64,000 nt of DNA, taken from positions 177,298 to 241,297 of the forward strand of contig NZ_FQUS01000007.1 in the NCBI RefSeq assembly GCF_900129315.1. The letters run 5' to 3'. Numbering within the stretch: the first letter of the stretch is position 1; each line of letters starts with the position of its first letter. The position numbers and the translations under genes are program-made. This document shows positions 24,985-33,923 of this stretch, in pieces. The stretch comes from Fodinibius roseus (lineage in GTDB: Bacteria; Bacteroidota; Rhodothermia; Balneolales; Balneolaceae). Below the pieces are notes generated by a model. That model saw only the letters and a list, made by a program, of their open reading frames with translations. It did no database searches and was not told the DNA's origin.

Positions 24985-26028
24985 ATGTCAGAAAACAACT
25001 ATCCAAAACTACATAATGCAGCGTGGCCCGGAGTTGTGGGGAAGGGACCGGATTCCGAGCCGACCATCGGTCTCGATACCATGCTGGAGATGACGGCTGT
25101 AGCTGAGGTCGACGGAACAGGGTTTGATGGTATTGATCTTTTCCTGTACGACCCGCATATCGATATCGACAGTTCCGAGGATGATATAAAAGCACTGGCC
25201 GGTAAAATTGCCGGCCATGGTCTTGAGGCGGGAAGCCTCGTGGCGCCGGTTTGGCCCGATATTGGCGGCGGTTCGGCTATGGGAAGCAAAGAAGATCGTA
25301 AGAATTTTGTGACTCAGGTAAAAAAATCGTGCGAAATAGGCAACGTGCTGCGCGAGGAGGGCGTGCGTCCCAATGGGGTCATACGCATTGATTCTGCCGT
25401 GGATCCGGCTACGTGGGCCGAAAATCCGGAGGAGGGGACCCGGCTGATTGTCCAAACCTGGCGCGAGGCCTGTGATGTTGCGGCCGACTACGGCGAGGAC
25501 CTGGCGGCCGAGGGTGAAATTTGCTGGGGTGGCATGCACAGCTGGAAGACGATGGAGCAGACGCTGGAAGCGGTGGATCGACCGAATATCGGTTTCCAGG
25601 CCGATATGGCGCATACCCTGCTGTACCTGCTGGGATATAACGCGCCCGACGACCGGATCCTGCCCCAGGATTTTGAATGGGGAGACCGGGAGACGCTGAC
25701 CGAAGGACTGGAAGAGATGACGGCCGCCCTGCGTCCGTGGACGATCGATTTTCATGTGGCGCAAAATGACGGGACGGTATTCGGGTCGGGAACGCACGAC
25801 AAGACGGGCCGGCACTGCCTGCCTGACGATCCGGATGGACGGCTTGACATTGCCGAGGATGCCGGGCACTGGCTGCGCGACGAAAACGGCGAGCTGACCA
25901 AGGCATTCAACCACATCTGTTGGGACGGCTGTATGTTCCCCAATGAAGTTATGTTGCAGCAGGAGACCTGGAATGGGATTCTCGCGGCCATGATCGAGGT
26001 TCGCAACCGGCATGGCTGGTCGGAGTAG
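24985..26028 (+). CDS. Sugar isomerase/epimerase, xylose-isomerase-like TIM barrel
   Basis: A 347-residue cytoplasmic protein of the AP-endonuclease-2/xylose isomerase-like fold. Likely metal ligands lie in A-A-E-G-E-I-C-W (Glu), F-Q-A-D-M-A-H-T (Asp, His), [11 protein letters not shown] (His) and N-H-I-C-W-D-G-C. The N-terminus lacks a signal peptide. It is followed 40 bases later by a Gfo/Idh/MocA oxidoreductase, a common pair in oxidative sugar pathways where the isomerase-like partner epimerises or cleaves keto-sugars. Exact substrate unknown. Confidence 0.78.
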   Translation: MSENNYPKLHNAAWPGVVGKGPDSEPTIGLDTMLEMTAVAEVDGTGFDGIDLFLYDPHIDIDSSEDDIKALAGKIAGHGLEAGSLVAPVWPDIGGGSAMGSKEDRKNFVTQVKKSCEIGNVLREEGVRPNGVIRIDSAVDPATWAENPEEGTRLIVQTWREACDVAADYGEDLAAEGEICWGGMHSWKTMEQTLEAVDRPNIGFQADMAHTLLYLLGYNAPDDRILPQDFEWGDRETLTEGLEEMTAALRPWTIDFHVAQNDGTVFGSGTHDKTGRHCLPDDPDGRLDIAEDAGHWLRDENGELTKAFNHICWDGCMFPNEVMLQQETWNGILAAMIEVRNRHGWSE

Positions 26029-26068
26029 CGTTTCAATATCTATTTAACCCTTAAGTTATAAGAGTACA

Positions 26069-27226
26069 ATGGCGGACAAAAAAGAATTGCGAATCGGATT
26101 GATAGGCTGCGGATTCATGGGCCGGACCCATACCAATGGGTACAAGCGGGTCAATGATTTTTTCCCCGAAGTCGAATACCGTCCGGTGTTAAAAACAGTT
26201 TGCGCGCGCACAGAGGAAAAGGTGCGGGCCTTTGCCGACCAGTGGCAGTATGAGTCGATCGAAACCGACTGGCGCGAAGTCGTCGCCCGTGACGATATCG
26301 ATGCGGTTGACATCTGTACCCCGAACAGCACGCATGAAGAAATTGCGGTGGCTGCTGCAGAAGCCGGAAAAATGGTGTTATGCGAGAAGCCGCTGGCCCG
26401 GGATGTCGAAGAAGGCCAGCGGATGGTGGATGCGATTGAAAAAGCGGGCGTGCCGAATACCGTCTGGTATAATTACCGCCGCGTCCCGGCCGTATCACTG
26501 ATTAAAGATATTATCGATTCGGGTAAGCTGGGCCGCATATTCCACTACCGCGCCAATTTCCTGCAGGATTTTACCATCAATCCCGACGTACCCCAGGGCG
26601 GGGAGGCGCTGTGGCGGCTTGACAAGGAAGTGGCCGGCTCGGGTGTTACGGGCGATCTCCTGGCCCACTGCATCGATACGGCGATGTGGCTGAACGGGGG
26701 TATCAGGGATGTCTCCGCCGTAGCTGAAACCTTTGTGAAAGAGCGTATGCACCAGGAGACGGGCAAGGAGGAAAAAGTGGAGATCGATGACGCCTGTATT
26801 TTCCACTGTCATTTTGATAACGGGTCGCTGGGTCTTTTTGAAGCGACCCGGTATGCGCGGGGACACAAGGCGCTCTATACGCTGGAAATCAATGGCGAAA
26901 ATGCCTCGCTCCGGTGGGACCTCCATGACATGAATCGCCTCGAGTTCTTTGATTACGAGGACGATCCCGAAGTGCGGGGCTGGAGCTCCATCCATGTGAC
27001 GGAGGGGGAGCAGCCGTATATGGACAAATGGTGGGTGCCCGGCCTCTCTATCGGTTATGAGCATACCTTTGTGCATCAGGTAGCGGACTTTCTTTCCAGC
27101 CTGGCAGAAGGAGAACCCTGCTCTCCGACCTTCCGTGAGGCACAGGAAACCCAGAAAGTCTGCGAGGCTATTCTTGATTCCGCCTCGTCCGGCAGCTGGA
27201 AAGAGACCGGTGTCGACTGGTCCTGA
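26069..27226 (+). CDS. Gfo/Idh/MocA-family NAD(P)-dependent sugar oxidoreductase
   Basis: A 385-residue enzyme. The Rossmann fold starts at [15 protein letters not shown]; the family motif C-E-K-P-L-A lies near residue 107, and the C-terminal beta-sheet domain supplies the substrate pocket ([16 protein letters not shown] near 190). No signal peptide, so cytoplasmic. Related enzymes oxidise the C3 hydroxyl of glycosides or cyclitols. Its neighbours (isomerase-like protein, DUF4432, DUF1080) suggest a 3-keto route. Confidence 0.9.
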   Translation: MADKKELRIGLIGCGFMGRTHTNGYKRVNDFFPEVEYRPVLKTVCARTEEKVRAFADQWQYESIETDWREVVARDDIDAVDICTPNSTHEEIAVAAAEAGKMVLCEKPLARDVEEGQRMVDAIEKAGVPNTVWYNYRRVPAVSLIKDIIDSGKLGRIFHYRANFLQDFTINPDVPQGGEALWRLDKEVAGSGVTGDLLAHCIDTAMWLNGGIRDVSAVAETFVKERMHQETGKEEKVEIDDACIFHCHFDNGSLGLFEATRYARGHKALYTLEINGENASLRWDLHDMNRLEFFDYEDDPEVRGWSSIHVTEGEQPYMDKWWVPGLSIGYEHTFVHQVADFLSSLAEGEPCSPTFREAQETQKVCEAILDSASSGSWKETGVDWS

Positions 27227-27557
27227 CACGAGCATTCTTTCTCAGCAGTAATTCTTTGTATTTGATACTACTGCCCGTTCCGGGCATTCGTGCTGCAGTC
27301 AGGCTGACAATCGGAAGGCAAAACGGGCCATCCGAGGAGTGTAAAGCACTTTTGCGGGACCGCAAAGATATGGCGATCCAATTGAATAATAATAGTACAC
27401 ATACCGGACAGGGAACGGAGAATGATGAAAAAAGGGATATTTCATTGTTTGATGTTCCCTGACCGGCACTATTCAGGTCCTCTGTCGGGAGGATCACTAT
27501 ATATCTGTTCAGTCAACATATGCACCATTGACGTTAGCTGTAAATGAACCCAATTTA
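27227..27557. other. Spacer with a structured element
   Basis: 331 bases between the oxidoreductase stop and the preferred DUF4432 start. The main feature is the hairpin at 27404-27466. A 68-codon frame at 27256-27462 has no recognisable similarity and overlaps the hairpin, so it is not called as a gene. Confidence 0.5.
27404..27466 (+). terminator. Long hairpin upstream of the DUF4432 gene
   Basis: CCGGACAGGGAAC pairs with GTTCCCTGACCGG, 12 of 13 positions, enclosing 37 bases with a weaker inner pairing (TGAAA with TTTCA). No U-run follows. It may terminate the upstream two-gene transcript or act as an mRNA structure before the next gene. Confidence 0.45.
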
Positions 27558-28619
27558 ATGTCAAACTCAACAACCGAAACTAAAAGTTATCTTTCTTCCG
27601 GCTACTGGAGGGACAAGGTCTCCAATCACAGGCAGCTGGGCGGTATTGAAACCGCCGTTCTGAATGACGGGCAGGGCAGGGGGACCAGGTTCGGCTGGGT
27701 CAATACGGGCGGGGGACTTCGGTTCAAGGTTATCCTGGACCGGGGGATGGATATCGCGGAGGCTTTTTACCACCAGTACAGCTTATCCTGGATTAGTCAC
27801 CTCGGAGTGACGCCGCCCAATCCCGCGGCGGTTCGGGGAACCACCTGGCTTGACTCGTTCGGCGGGGGACTTCTTACAACCTGTGGGTTGACGCATGTGG
27901 GGGGACCGGAAGAGGATGACTACGGGGAGCGGGGACTCCATGACCGGATCAGCCACACGCCTGCAAGCATGGTATCTGTTCGTCAGCCTGACTTATCGTC
28001 GGATCAGCCGGAGATGAGCCTGACGGGAAAAATGGTCCAAAGCACGGTTTTTGGTCCGCACCTCGAACTGAAAAGAACGATCTCGGCTATCCTGGGCGAA
28101 CCGGTCATCCGGATCCGTGATCAAGTGACCAACCTCGGGAATGAACCTGCTCCCCACATGCTGCTGTATCACATGAATTTCGGCTGGCCCCTGGTGGACG
28201 AGGGAGCCGATATCGCGTGGGAAGGAGACTGGGAAGCCCCGAATGAACAGAGCAGGAGGATATTTCATCCCGACAACAACTTTAAAAAATGCAGCGCTCC
28301 CCTAAATGAGCACCGGGGCGACGGGGAAGCGGTGGCGTTTATCGATGCCGCCCCGGATGCGGATGGAAACTGCCGGTGCGGTATTACAAACGGTTCGCTG
28401 GGTTTGGAAATGAAGCTGGAGTTTTCCAAGGCTCAGCTTCCATGGCTGACCAACTGGCAGCACTGGGGGGGAAAGGAATACGTGACGGCGCTGGAGCCGG
28501 GGACCCATCCGCCCATCGGACAATCAACAGCGCGCGAGGAGGGCTCCCTGATCCAGCTTGAGGCGGGCGAAAAGCGGATGTATGAGATTACGCTGACGGT
28601 TGATGAAATTGGGAATTGA
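27558..28619 (+). CDS. DUF4432 protein, aldose-1-epimerase-like
   Basis: The ATG at 27558 (M-S-N-S-T-T-E-T-K-S-Y) is preferred over a TTG at 27528, giving 353 residues. The galactose-mutarotase-like beta-sandwich is suggested by R-F-K-V-I-L-D-R-G-M-D-I near residue 55, followed by T-C-G-L-T-H-V-G-G and a later H-M-L-L-Y-H-M-N-F-G-W. DUF4432 proteins are thought to act on sugar anomers; their chemistry is poorly known. It lies in line with the oxidoreductase and cupin genes. Confidence 0.8.
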   Translation: MSNSTTETKSYLSSGYWRDKVSNHRQLGGIETAVLNDGQGRGTRFGWVNTGGGLRFKVILDRGMDIAEAFYHQYSLSWISHLGVTPPNPAAVRGTTWLDSFGGGLLTTCGLTHVGGPEEDDYGERGLHDRISHTPASMVSVRQPDLSSDQPEMSLTGKMVQSTVFGPHLELKRTISAILGEPVIRIRDQVTNLGNEPAPHMLLYHMNFGWPLVDEGADIAWEGDWEAPNEQSRRIFHPDNNFKKCSAPLNEHRGDGEAVAFIDAAPDADGNCRCGITNGSLGLEMKLEFSKAQLPWLTNWQHWGGKEYVTALEPGTHPPIGQSTAREEGSLIQLEAGEKRMYEITLTVDEIGN

Positions 28620-28714
28620 GTTACAAATGAAAAATTAAAAAATAGCAGCTAAAAAATGACAGCCAAAAGTTTTAATTCCATATTTATATAACACAAAACA
28701 AAGCCAGAAGACAG

Positions 28715-29932
28715 ATGAGTAATCATTCACAGATAGCACAACAGGCACTGGAGCAGGGCAAGGGAATTTTGAGACTTGCACCGAACTGGGTGCCGCGGTC
28801 GTTCTGCGTGCCCGGCCGACGCATTAAACTTCATCCGGACGATTATTATGCGCTGGGAGGTGAACGGGGCGGTATTGACGAGCGGTGGTTTTCATCTACG
28901 ACACCGGCTGACAACGGTCCCCTGACCGGCGAAATCGAGGGATTGAGTGAGGTGGTGTTTGACGATAACGGGACAACCCGGCGCATACTCCTGCGGGAGG
29001 CCGTACAGGAGCTCAAAGGCGATCTGATCGGCGAGAGGATCTGGAAAGCACATGAGTCGTGGCCCATGTATTCCAAGTTTTTTGATAATAAAGGAGCGTT
29101 GCCTCACCACGTGCATCACCGCGATAAGCACGCCAGGCTTACCGGACAGAATGGCAAGCCCGAGGCGTATTATTTCCCCCCGCAGGTCAACAATTACGGG
29201 GGCGATTTTCCCTATACTTTTTTCGGACTCAACCCGGGGACAACCAAAGAACAGCTGATGGAGTGCCTGAAGAACTTTACCGAGGGTGATAACAAGATTA
29301 CCAATCTCTCCCGTGCCCAGCGCCTGCAGCCGGGCACGGGCTGGGATGTCCCCCCGGGACTGCTTCACGCGCCCGGCAGTCTCTGCACCTACGAGCCGCA
29401 GAAAGCCTCCGATGTGTTTGCCATGTACCAGTCGCTGGTCGGAGATGCCATTGTGCCGGAGGAGCTGCTTTGGAAGGATACGCCCGAAGACCGGGTGGGC
29501 GATTATGATTTCCTGATAGAAGTACTGGATTGGGAGCTGAATGTGGATGGGAACCTGCAGGAAAAATGTTTTATGGAGCCGGTGCCCGTGGAGTCGCCGG
29601 AGCAGATGAAAGCCCAAGGCTACATCGAAAAATGGATCTGTTATAAATCGGAGGCTTTCAGTGCGAAAGAACTGACGGTTCTGCCGGGACAATCCGTGAC
29701 GGTCAAAGACGCCGCGGCCTACGGGATGATCATGATGCAGGGACACGGTACCATGGGCGAGTGGAAGATTGAAACGCCCTCGCTGATCCGGTTCGGACAG
29801 CTTACCCACGATGAATATTTTGTGAGTGAGCAGGCCGCCGCGGGAGGAGTGGAGATCGTCAATCACTCCGCAACCGACCCCATTGTGATGCTTAAGCACT
29901 TCGGCCCGGGAAATCCCGATCTCAATCTTTAA
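28715..29932 (+). CDS. Cupin protein, class I mannose-6-phosphate isomerase-like
   Basis: A 405-residue soluble protein with two cupin-like halves. The first carries a likely metal site P-H-H-V-H-H-R-D-K-H with the Glu of K-P-E-A-Y-Y, and a further His in P-P-G-L-L-H-A-P-G-S, similar in layout to phosphomannose isomerase. The second half (G-Q-S-V-T-V-K-D-A-A-A-Y-G-M-I-M-M-Q-G-H-G) looks like a degenerate cupin. Probably an aldose-ketose isomerase working with its neighbours; substrate unknown. Confidence 0.7.
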   Translation: MSNHSQIAQQALEQGKGILRLAPNWVPRSFCVPGRRIKLHPDDYYALGGERGGIDERWFSSTTPADNGPLTGEIEGLSEVVFDDNGTTRRILLREAVQELKGDLIGERIWKAHESWPMYSKFFDNKGALPHHVHHRDKHARLTGQNGKPEAYYFPPQVNNYGGDFPYTFFGLNPGTTKEQLMECLKNFTEGDNKITNLSRAQRLQPGTGWDVPPGLLHAPGSLCTYEPQKASDVFAMYQSLVGDAIVPEELLWKDTPEDRVGDYDFLIEVLDWELNVDGNLQEKCFMEPVPVESPEQMKAQGYIEKWICYKSEAFSAKELTVLPGQSVTVKDAAAYGMIMMQGHGTMGEWKIETPSLIRFGQLTHDEYFVSEQAAAGGVEIVNHSATDPIVMLKHFGPGNPDLNL

Positions 29933-30153
29933 TCGTGTGTTATGCAGCAGAGGACTTTTACACAGGTTTTTATCCCTCGCCATATTTTTCGTGAGCGTCA
30001 CATGACGCAGGGAAACGGCTCCCCTAAGCTAACGAGCGGAGCGGTGTCGTCCGGTGAAGTCTTTTACAGCGATTTTACTTTGTTATTAACCGTTAATCGG
30101 ATACTATAATTACCCGGCACTACAGATCAATGCAAAAGGAATAACCCAATTAC

Positions 30154-30867
30154 ATGTATATGAAATATTTTTTACCTGCAGTACTCGGAATGATTTTACT
30201 ATTCGCTTCCCCGCTGCACGCACAGTTTCCGGAACCCCCGAAAGATGAGGATGCGGGATTCGAGCAAATTTTAACCCGGGAAACCTTTGACCACTGGGAG
30301 GGCGACCGCGACTACTGGCGCTTTGAAGACGGGAAACTGATCGGGGAGGTGACAGAAGGCAACCTGCTGGATGAAAATACCTTTTTTATCTGGAAGGAGA
30401 AGGTTAAGGATTTTGAGCTGAAAGTGGAATACCGGGTATCGGCGGAGGGAAACAGCGGCATCAATTACCGGAGCGAGAAGGTAGAAGGCATACCGCATGC
30501 GTTAAAAGGCTACCAGGCCGATGCCGATGGTCCGAATCGGTGGAGCGGTCAGCTCTACGAGGAGCGGGGACGCGAATTTCTGGCCCTGCGGGGACAGGTA
30601 ACACATGTGGGCGAAGATGACAAGCCCAGGGAGATCGGTTCCGTTGGACAGGAAGAGGAACTCGTGGCTGTTGTTAACGACGGCTGGAATGAGTACCATC
30701 TGGTTGTTCGCGGGAACACGCTCATCCATATGCTCAACGGGCAAGTCATGAGCGTTGCCATAGATGATGGAGAAAGCAGGGCCAAGGAGGGTTGGTTAGG
30801 TGTACAGATTCACCGGGGTCCTCCCATGAAAGTGGAGTTTCGAAATTTCCGGTTTAAGGCGTTTTAG
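30154..30867 (+). CDS. DUF1080 protein (3-keto-disaccharide hydrolase family)
   Basis: A 237-residue exported protein; signal peptide about 1-23, ending L-H-A-Q. The concanavalin-like DUF1080 fold is visible in F-D-H-W-E-G-D-R-D-Y-W-R-F-E-D-G-K-L-I-G-E, G-N-S-G-I-N-Y-R-S-E, and the C-terminal G-W-L-G-V-Q-I-H-R-G-P-P-M-K-V-E-F-R-N-F. Members of the family hydrolyse 3-keto-glycosides; others are only binding modules. Location outside the cytoplasm fits cleavage of an oxidised glycoside before uptake. Starts at ATG 30154 or 30160. Confidence 0.88.
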   Translation: MYMKYFLPAVLGMILLFASPLHAQFPEPPKDEDAGFEQILTRETFDHWEGDRDYWRFEDGKLIGEVTEGNLLDENTFFIWKEKVKDFELKVEYRVSAEGNSGINYRSEKVEGIPHALKGYQADADGPNRWSGQLYEERGREFLALRGQVTHVGEDDKPREIGSVGQEEELVAVVNDGWNEYHLVVRGNTLIHMLNGQVMSVAIDDGESRAKEGWLGVQIHRGPPMKVEFRNFRFKAF

Positions 30868-31122
30868 AGACCAACAAGCGGGCAGGGCCTGTGAACTGCA
30901 TCGGAATTAGATACCCCGGATTATGCACGAAATAGTAAAATTGAAGATTAAGTCATTGATGTTGTTTTGCATATCGAACATTAAGTATAGCTTAATTCCC
31001 TGGTGAAAAATCCGGGATATGAAGTCCGCGGGCCGGCAGAAAAGAAGGGCGGGAAATAATATGCCGGGGACCAATAAAAACCTAGTCACAGGAATTAATT
31101 AAACGATGTAACCAAAATTTAA

Positions 31123-33783
31123 ATGAAGAAAAAAAGATTACATACAGATAAAACTCAAATGGGAATGGGTCCCTTTTTCATAGCGGTAATGGTATCCATG
31201 CTTATGGTTGCTTACGAGTTTTCCTTCCCCGCTGAAAAGACGTTGTTACCTGTCGATGTGCGTGACTTTCCTGTGAGCCTGGATACGACCGAAGAGAGCC
31301 AGGATACCACCGGTGAAATTCAGACGCTTCCGGGCTTTGAAGCCCAGTTGATTTATGAAGTGCCCCGGGAAGAGCAGGGGTCCTGGGTGGGATTGACGGT
31401 TGATCCCCGGGGACGTCTGATTGCATCGGATCAGCAGGAAAAGGGGATGTACCGTATAACCGTGGGGGATAGTCTGGAAAAGCCGAAGGTGGAAGTGGAG
31501 GAAATGATTATGCCGGCCTCGGGCGCCCAGGGCCTGGAGTGGGCGTTTGACCACCTGTATGCCAACGTAAGCGGCAAAGGGATTTTCCGGTTGAGAGACA
31601 CCCGGAACAATGACCAGTATGACATTTTAGAGTATCTCGGGGGACCGCAGGGCCGGGGGGAACACGGCAATCACGCTATTTTTCTTACGCAGAATCAAAA
31701 AGAGCTCTATGTGGTGAACGGCAACCATACCCTTCCCCCCGATTTTACCTCCAGCCGTATAGCCAACTGGGAGGAGGATATACTGCTGCCCCGCCAGTGG
31801 GACGCGCGGGGACATGCCCGGGGTATTATGGCGCCAGGCGGGTATATCGCGCGGATCAATCCCGATGCCAGCCGGTGGGAGATGATCAGCATCGGCTATC
31901 GCAACACCTATGATGCGGCCCTGAACCGCGACGGGGAGCTGTTTACCTATGATTCCGATATGGAATGGGATATGGGCATGCCCTGGTACCGTCCCACAAG
32001 GATCCTGCACGCCGTCAGTGGCAGCGACTATGGCTGGCGCAGCGGCAGCGGAAAATGGAAGCGGTATTTCGAGGACAGCTTGCCGCCGGTATACAATGTA
32101 GGACCCGGTTCGCCCACCGGCGTACTGTTTGGGACGGGCGCCGAATTTCCGGCGCGCTACCAGCGGGCGTTATTCGGACTCGACTGGACGTTCGGAACAA
32201 TGTATGCCTTTCACCTGACGCCTGAAGGGGCCAGTTATACCGCCGAAGCCGAGGAGTTCCTGTCCGGCAGTCCCCTGCCCCTGACGGATGCCGTTATTGG
32301 TCAGGACGGAGCGATGTACTTTCTGACGGGCGGAAGGGATAAGGAGTCCAGGCTTTACCGGGTCGTTTATACCGGAAGCGAATCTACAGCGGAAGCGGAG
32401 CCGATCGATAACCCGGAAGCGGAGGCGGCGCGTGCGGTGCGTCATAAGTTAGAGGCGTTTCACGGGAAGCAGGATCCCGAAGCGGTTGAGACCGCCTGGC
32501 CGTACCTGGGTGATGAGGACCGGTTTCTGCGTCACGCCGCCCGGATGGCTCTTGAGGCGCAACCGGTGGAATCATGGGCCGAAAAAGTATTCGCCGCGGA
32601 ACAGTCCCAGGCAAAAATTACCGGCGTCGTGGCCCTTGCCAGAACGGGATCGGAAGAGTACCGGGAGGAGGCCGTCAATGCCCTGCTTGACCTGGATCTG
32701 GTGACCCTGCCGCCGGACCAGAAACTGGGCTATCTGAGGGCGATGTCGCTCATTTTCATGCGTCTCGGTGACCCCGGTGAAGATCTCCGTCCCCGTATTA
32801 CAAATATCCTGCAGCAGTTGCTGCCCTATAAGGATGACCGGGTGAATGTTGAACTGGTGCGACTGCTTGTTTATCTGGAAGATGCCCGCGTAATCGATAA
32901 GGCGCTGGCGTTGATGCAGGAAGAGGGACTCCCGGAGACGCCGGACTGGGGCGGCCTTCTGGCGCGTAACGAAAATTATGGCGGCACCATCCAGGATATG
33001 ATTGACAATCCCCCTCCCACAGACAAGCTCGAATACGCTTTTATGCTGCGCAATATGAGCGAAGGGTGGACGATCGAACAGCGGCGGGAGTATTTTACGT
33101 TTATCAATAATGCCGCCGATGCCATGGGGGGAGCCAGTTATACCGGTTTCCTGGAACGCGTACGGGATGAGGCCCTGGTGAATGCCTCCGAAGAGGAGCG
33201 GGAAGCGGTGGAAGATCTTACGGCCCAGAGCCTGGCCCAGGAGCCTCCATTTGAGATTACCGCACCCGAAGGACCGGGCCGCGACTGGACCGTGGAGGAA
33301 GCCGTGGAGGAGGTGGAAGGCCGGCTTGAGGACCGGAGTTTCGAACAGGGGCGAAACGCCTTTTTTGCGGCAAGCTGTGCCACCTGTCACCAGTTTGACG
33401 GCTACGGGGGGGCAATCGGCCCGGATCTCACCACCGTGGGACGTAATTTGTCTACCCAGGGACTGCTGGAGGATATCGTCACCCCCAGTGAGGTGATTTC
33501 AAGCCAGTACAACAGTTCAGTAGTGGAACTGGAAAACGGTAATACGGTATCGGGACTGGTGGTAGAGGAGGAAGAGTATGTGAAGGTATACCCCCGGAAT
33601 CCCGATGAGGCACCCACGATCATCCCCCGCAATGAGGTGGTTTCGATAGAACCGTCGGAGGTATCCCAGATGCCCCCGGGCTTGATTAATACCCTCAGTG
33701 CGGAGGAGCTGCGGGATCTTGTGGCCTACCTGAAATCAGGCGGCGACCCGGAAGATGAGATGTTTGAGCAGGGGGGAAGGTGA
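31123..33783 (+). CDS. Heme-bearing beta-propeller protein (PVC-type, HEAT + cytochrome c)
   Basis: An 886-residue exported protein with an N-terminal hydrophobic segment (residues 17-35). In order: a glucose/sorbosone-dehydrogenase-like beta-propeller (about 65-430, with S-G-A-Q-G-L-E-W and Y-D-S-D-M-E-W-D-M-G-M-P-W-Y-R-P), a HEAT-like helical region (about 440-700) and a C-terminal c-type cytochrome with C-A-T-C-H at 752-756 and G-P-D-L-T-T-V. The family is abundant in Planctomycetes and is presumed to oxidise sugars, passing electrons to its own heme. First of three in this locus. Confidence 0.85.
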   Translation: MKKKRLHTDKTQMGMGPFFIAVMVSMLMVAYEFSFPAEKTLLPVDVRDFPVSLDTTEESQDTTGEIQTLPGFEAQLIYEVPREEQGSWVGLTVDPRGRLIASDQQEKGMYRITVGDSLEKPKVEVEEMIMPASGAQGLEWAFDHLYANVSGKGIFRLRDTRNNDQYDILEYLGGPQGRGEHGNHAIFLTQNQKELYVVNGNHTLPPDFTSSRIANWEEDILLPRQWDARGHARGIMAPGGYIARINPDASRWEMISIGYRNTYDAALNRDGELFTYDSDMEWDMGMPWYRPTRILHAVSGSDYGWRSGSGKWKRYFEDSLPPVYNVGPGSPTGVLFGTGAEFPARYQRALFGLDWTFGTMYAFHLTPEGASYTAEAEEFLSGSPLPLTDAVIGQDGAMYFLTGGRDKESRLYRVVYTGSESTAEAEPIDNPEAEAARAVRHKLEAFHGKQDPEAVETAWPYLGDEDRFLRHAARMALEAQPVESWAEKVFAAEQSQAKITGVVALARTGSEEYREEAVNALLDLDLVTLPPDQKLGYLRAMSLIFMRLGDPGEDLRPRITNILQQLLPYKDDRVNVELVRLLVYLEDARVIDKALALMQEEGLPETPDWGGLLARNENYGGTIQDMIDNPPPTDKLEYAFMLRNMSEGWTIEQRREYFTFINNAADAMGGASYTGFLERVRDEALVNASEEEREAVEDLTAQSLAQEPPFEITAPEGPGRDWTVEEAVEEVEGRLEDRSFEQGRNAFFAASCATCHQFDGYGGAIGPDLTTVGRNLSTQGLLEDIVTPSEVISSQYNSSVVELENGNTVSGLVVEEEEYVKVYPRNPDEAPTIIPRNEVVSIEPSEVSQMPPGLINTLSAEELRDLVAYLKSGGDPEDEMFEQGGR

Positions 33784-33839
33784 AAATGGAGAAGAGCAGG
33801 AGGAACAGTAGAGTGTAGCATCATTTGCCTTGTCCCCTG

Positions 33840-33900
33840 AAACCCCTGCCTCCCTTCTACTGCCTGTACAACAGGTATGAAGTGGATCTGGCAGGGGTTT
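33840..33900 (+). terminator. Nested hairpin terminator
   Basis: An exact 11-bp outer stem (AAACCCCTGCC with GGCAGGGGTTT) encloses a small inner hairpin CCTGT-3-ACAGG (33863-33875). The descending arm ends in TTT followed by GTTAATTCTT, so a rho-independent terminator is plausible, just before the next gene at 33924. Confidence 0.6.
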
Positions 33901-33923
33901 GTTAATTCTTAATTTAGGCGCCT

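Noticed and set aside
25009..26013. 334-codon minus-strand frame opposite the isomerase gene
   Set aside because: It covers the same bases as a recognised TIM-barrel gene in the opposite sense and shows no motif.
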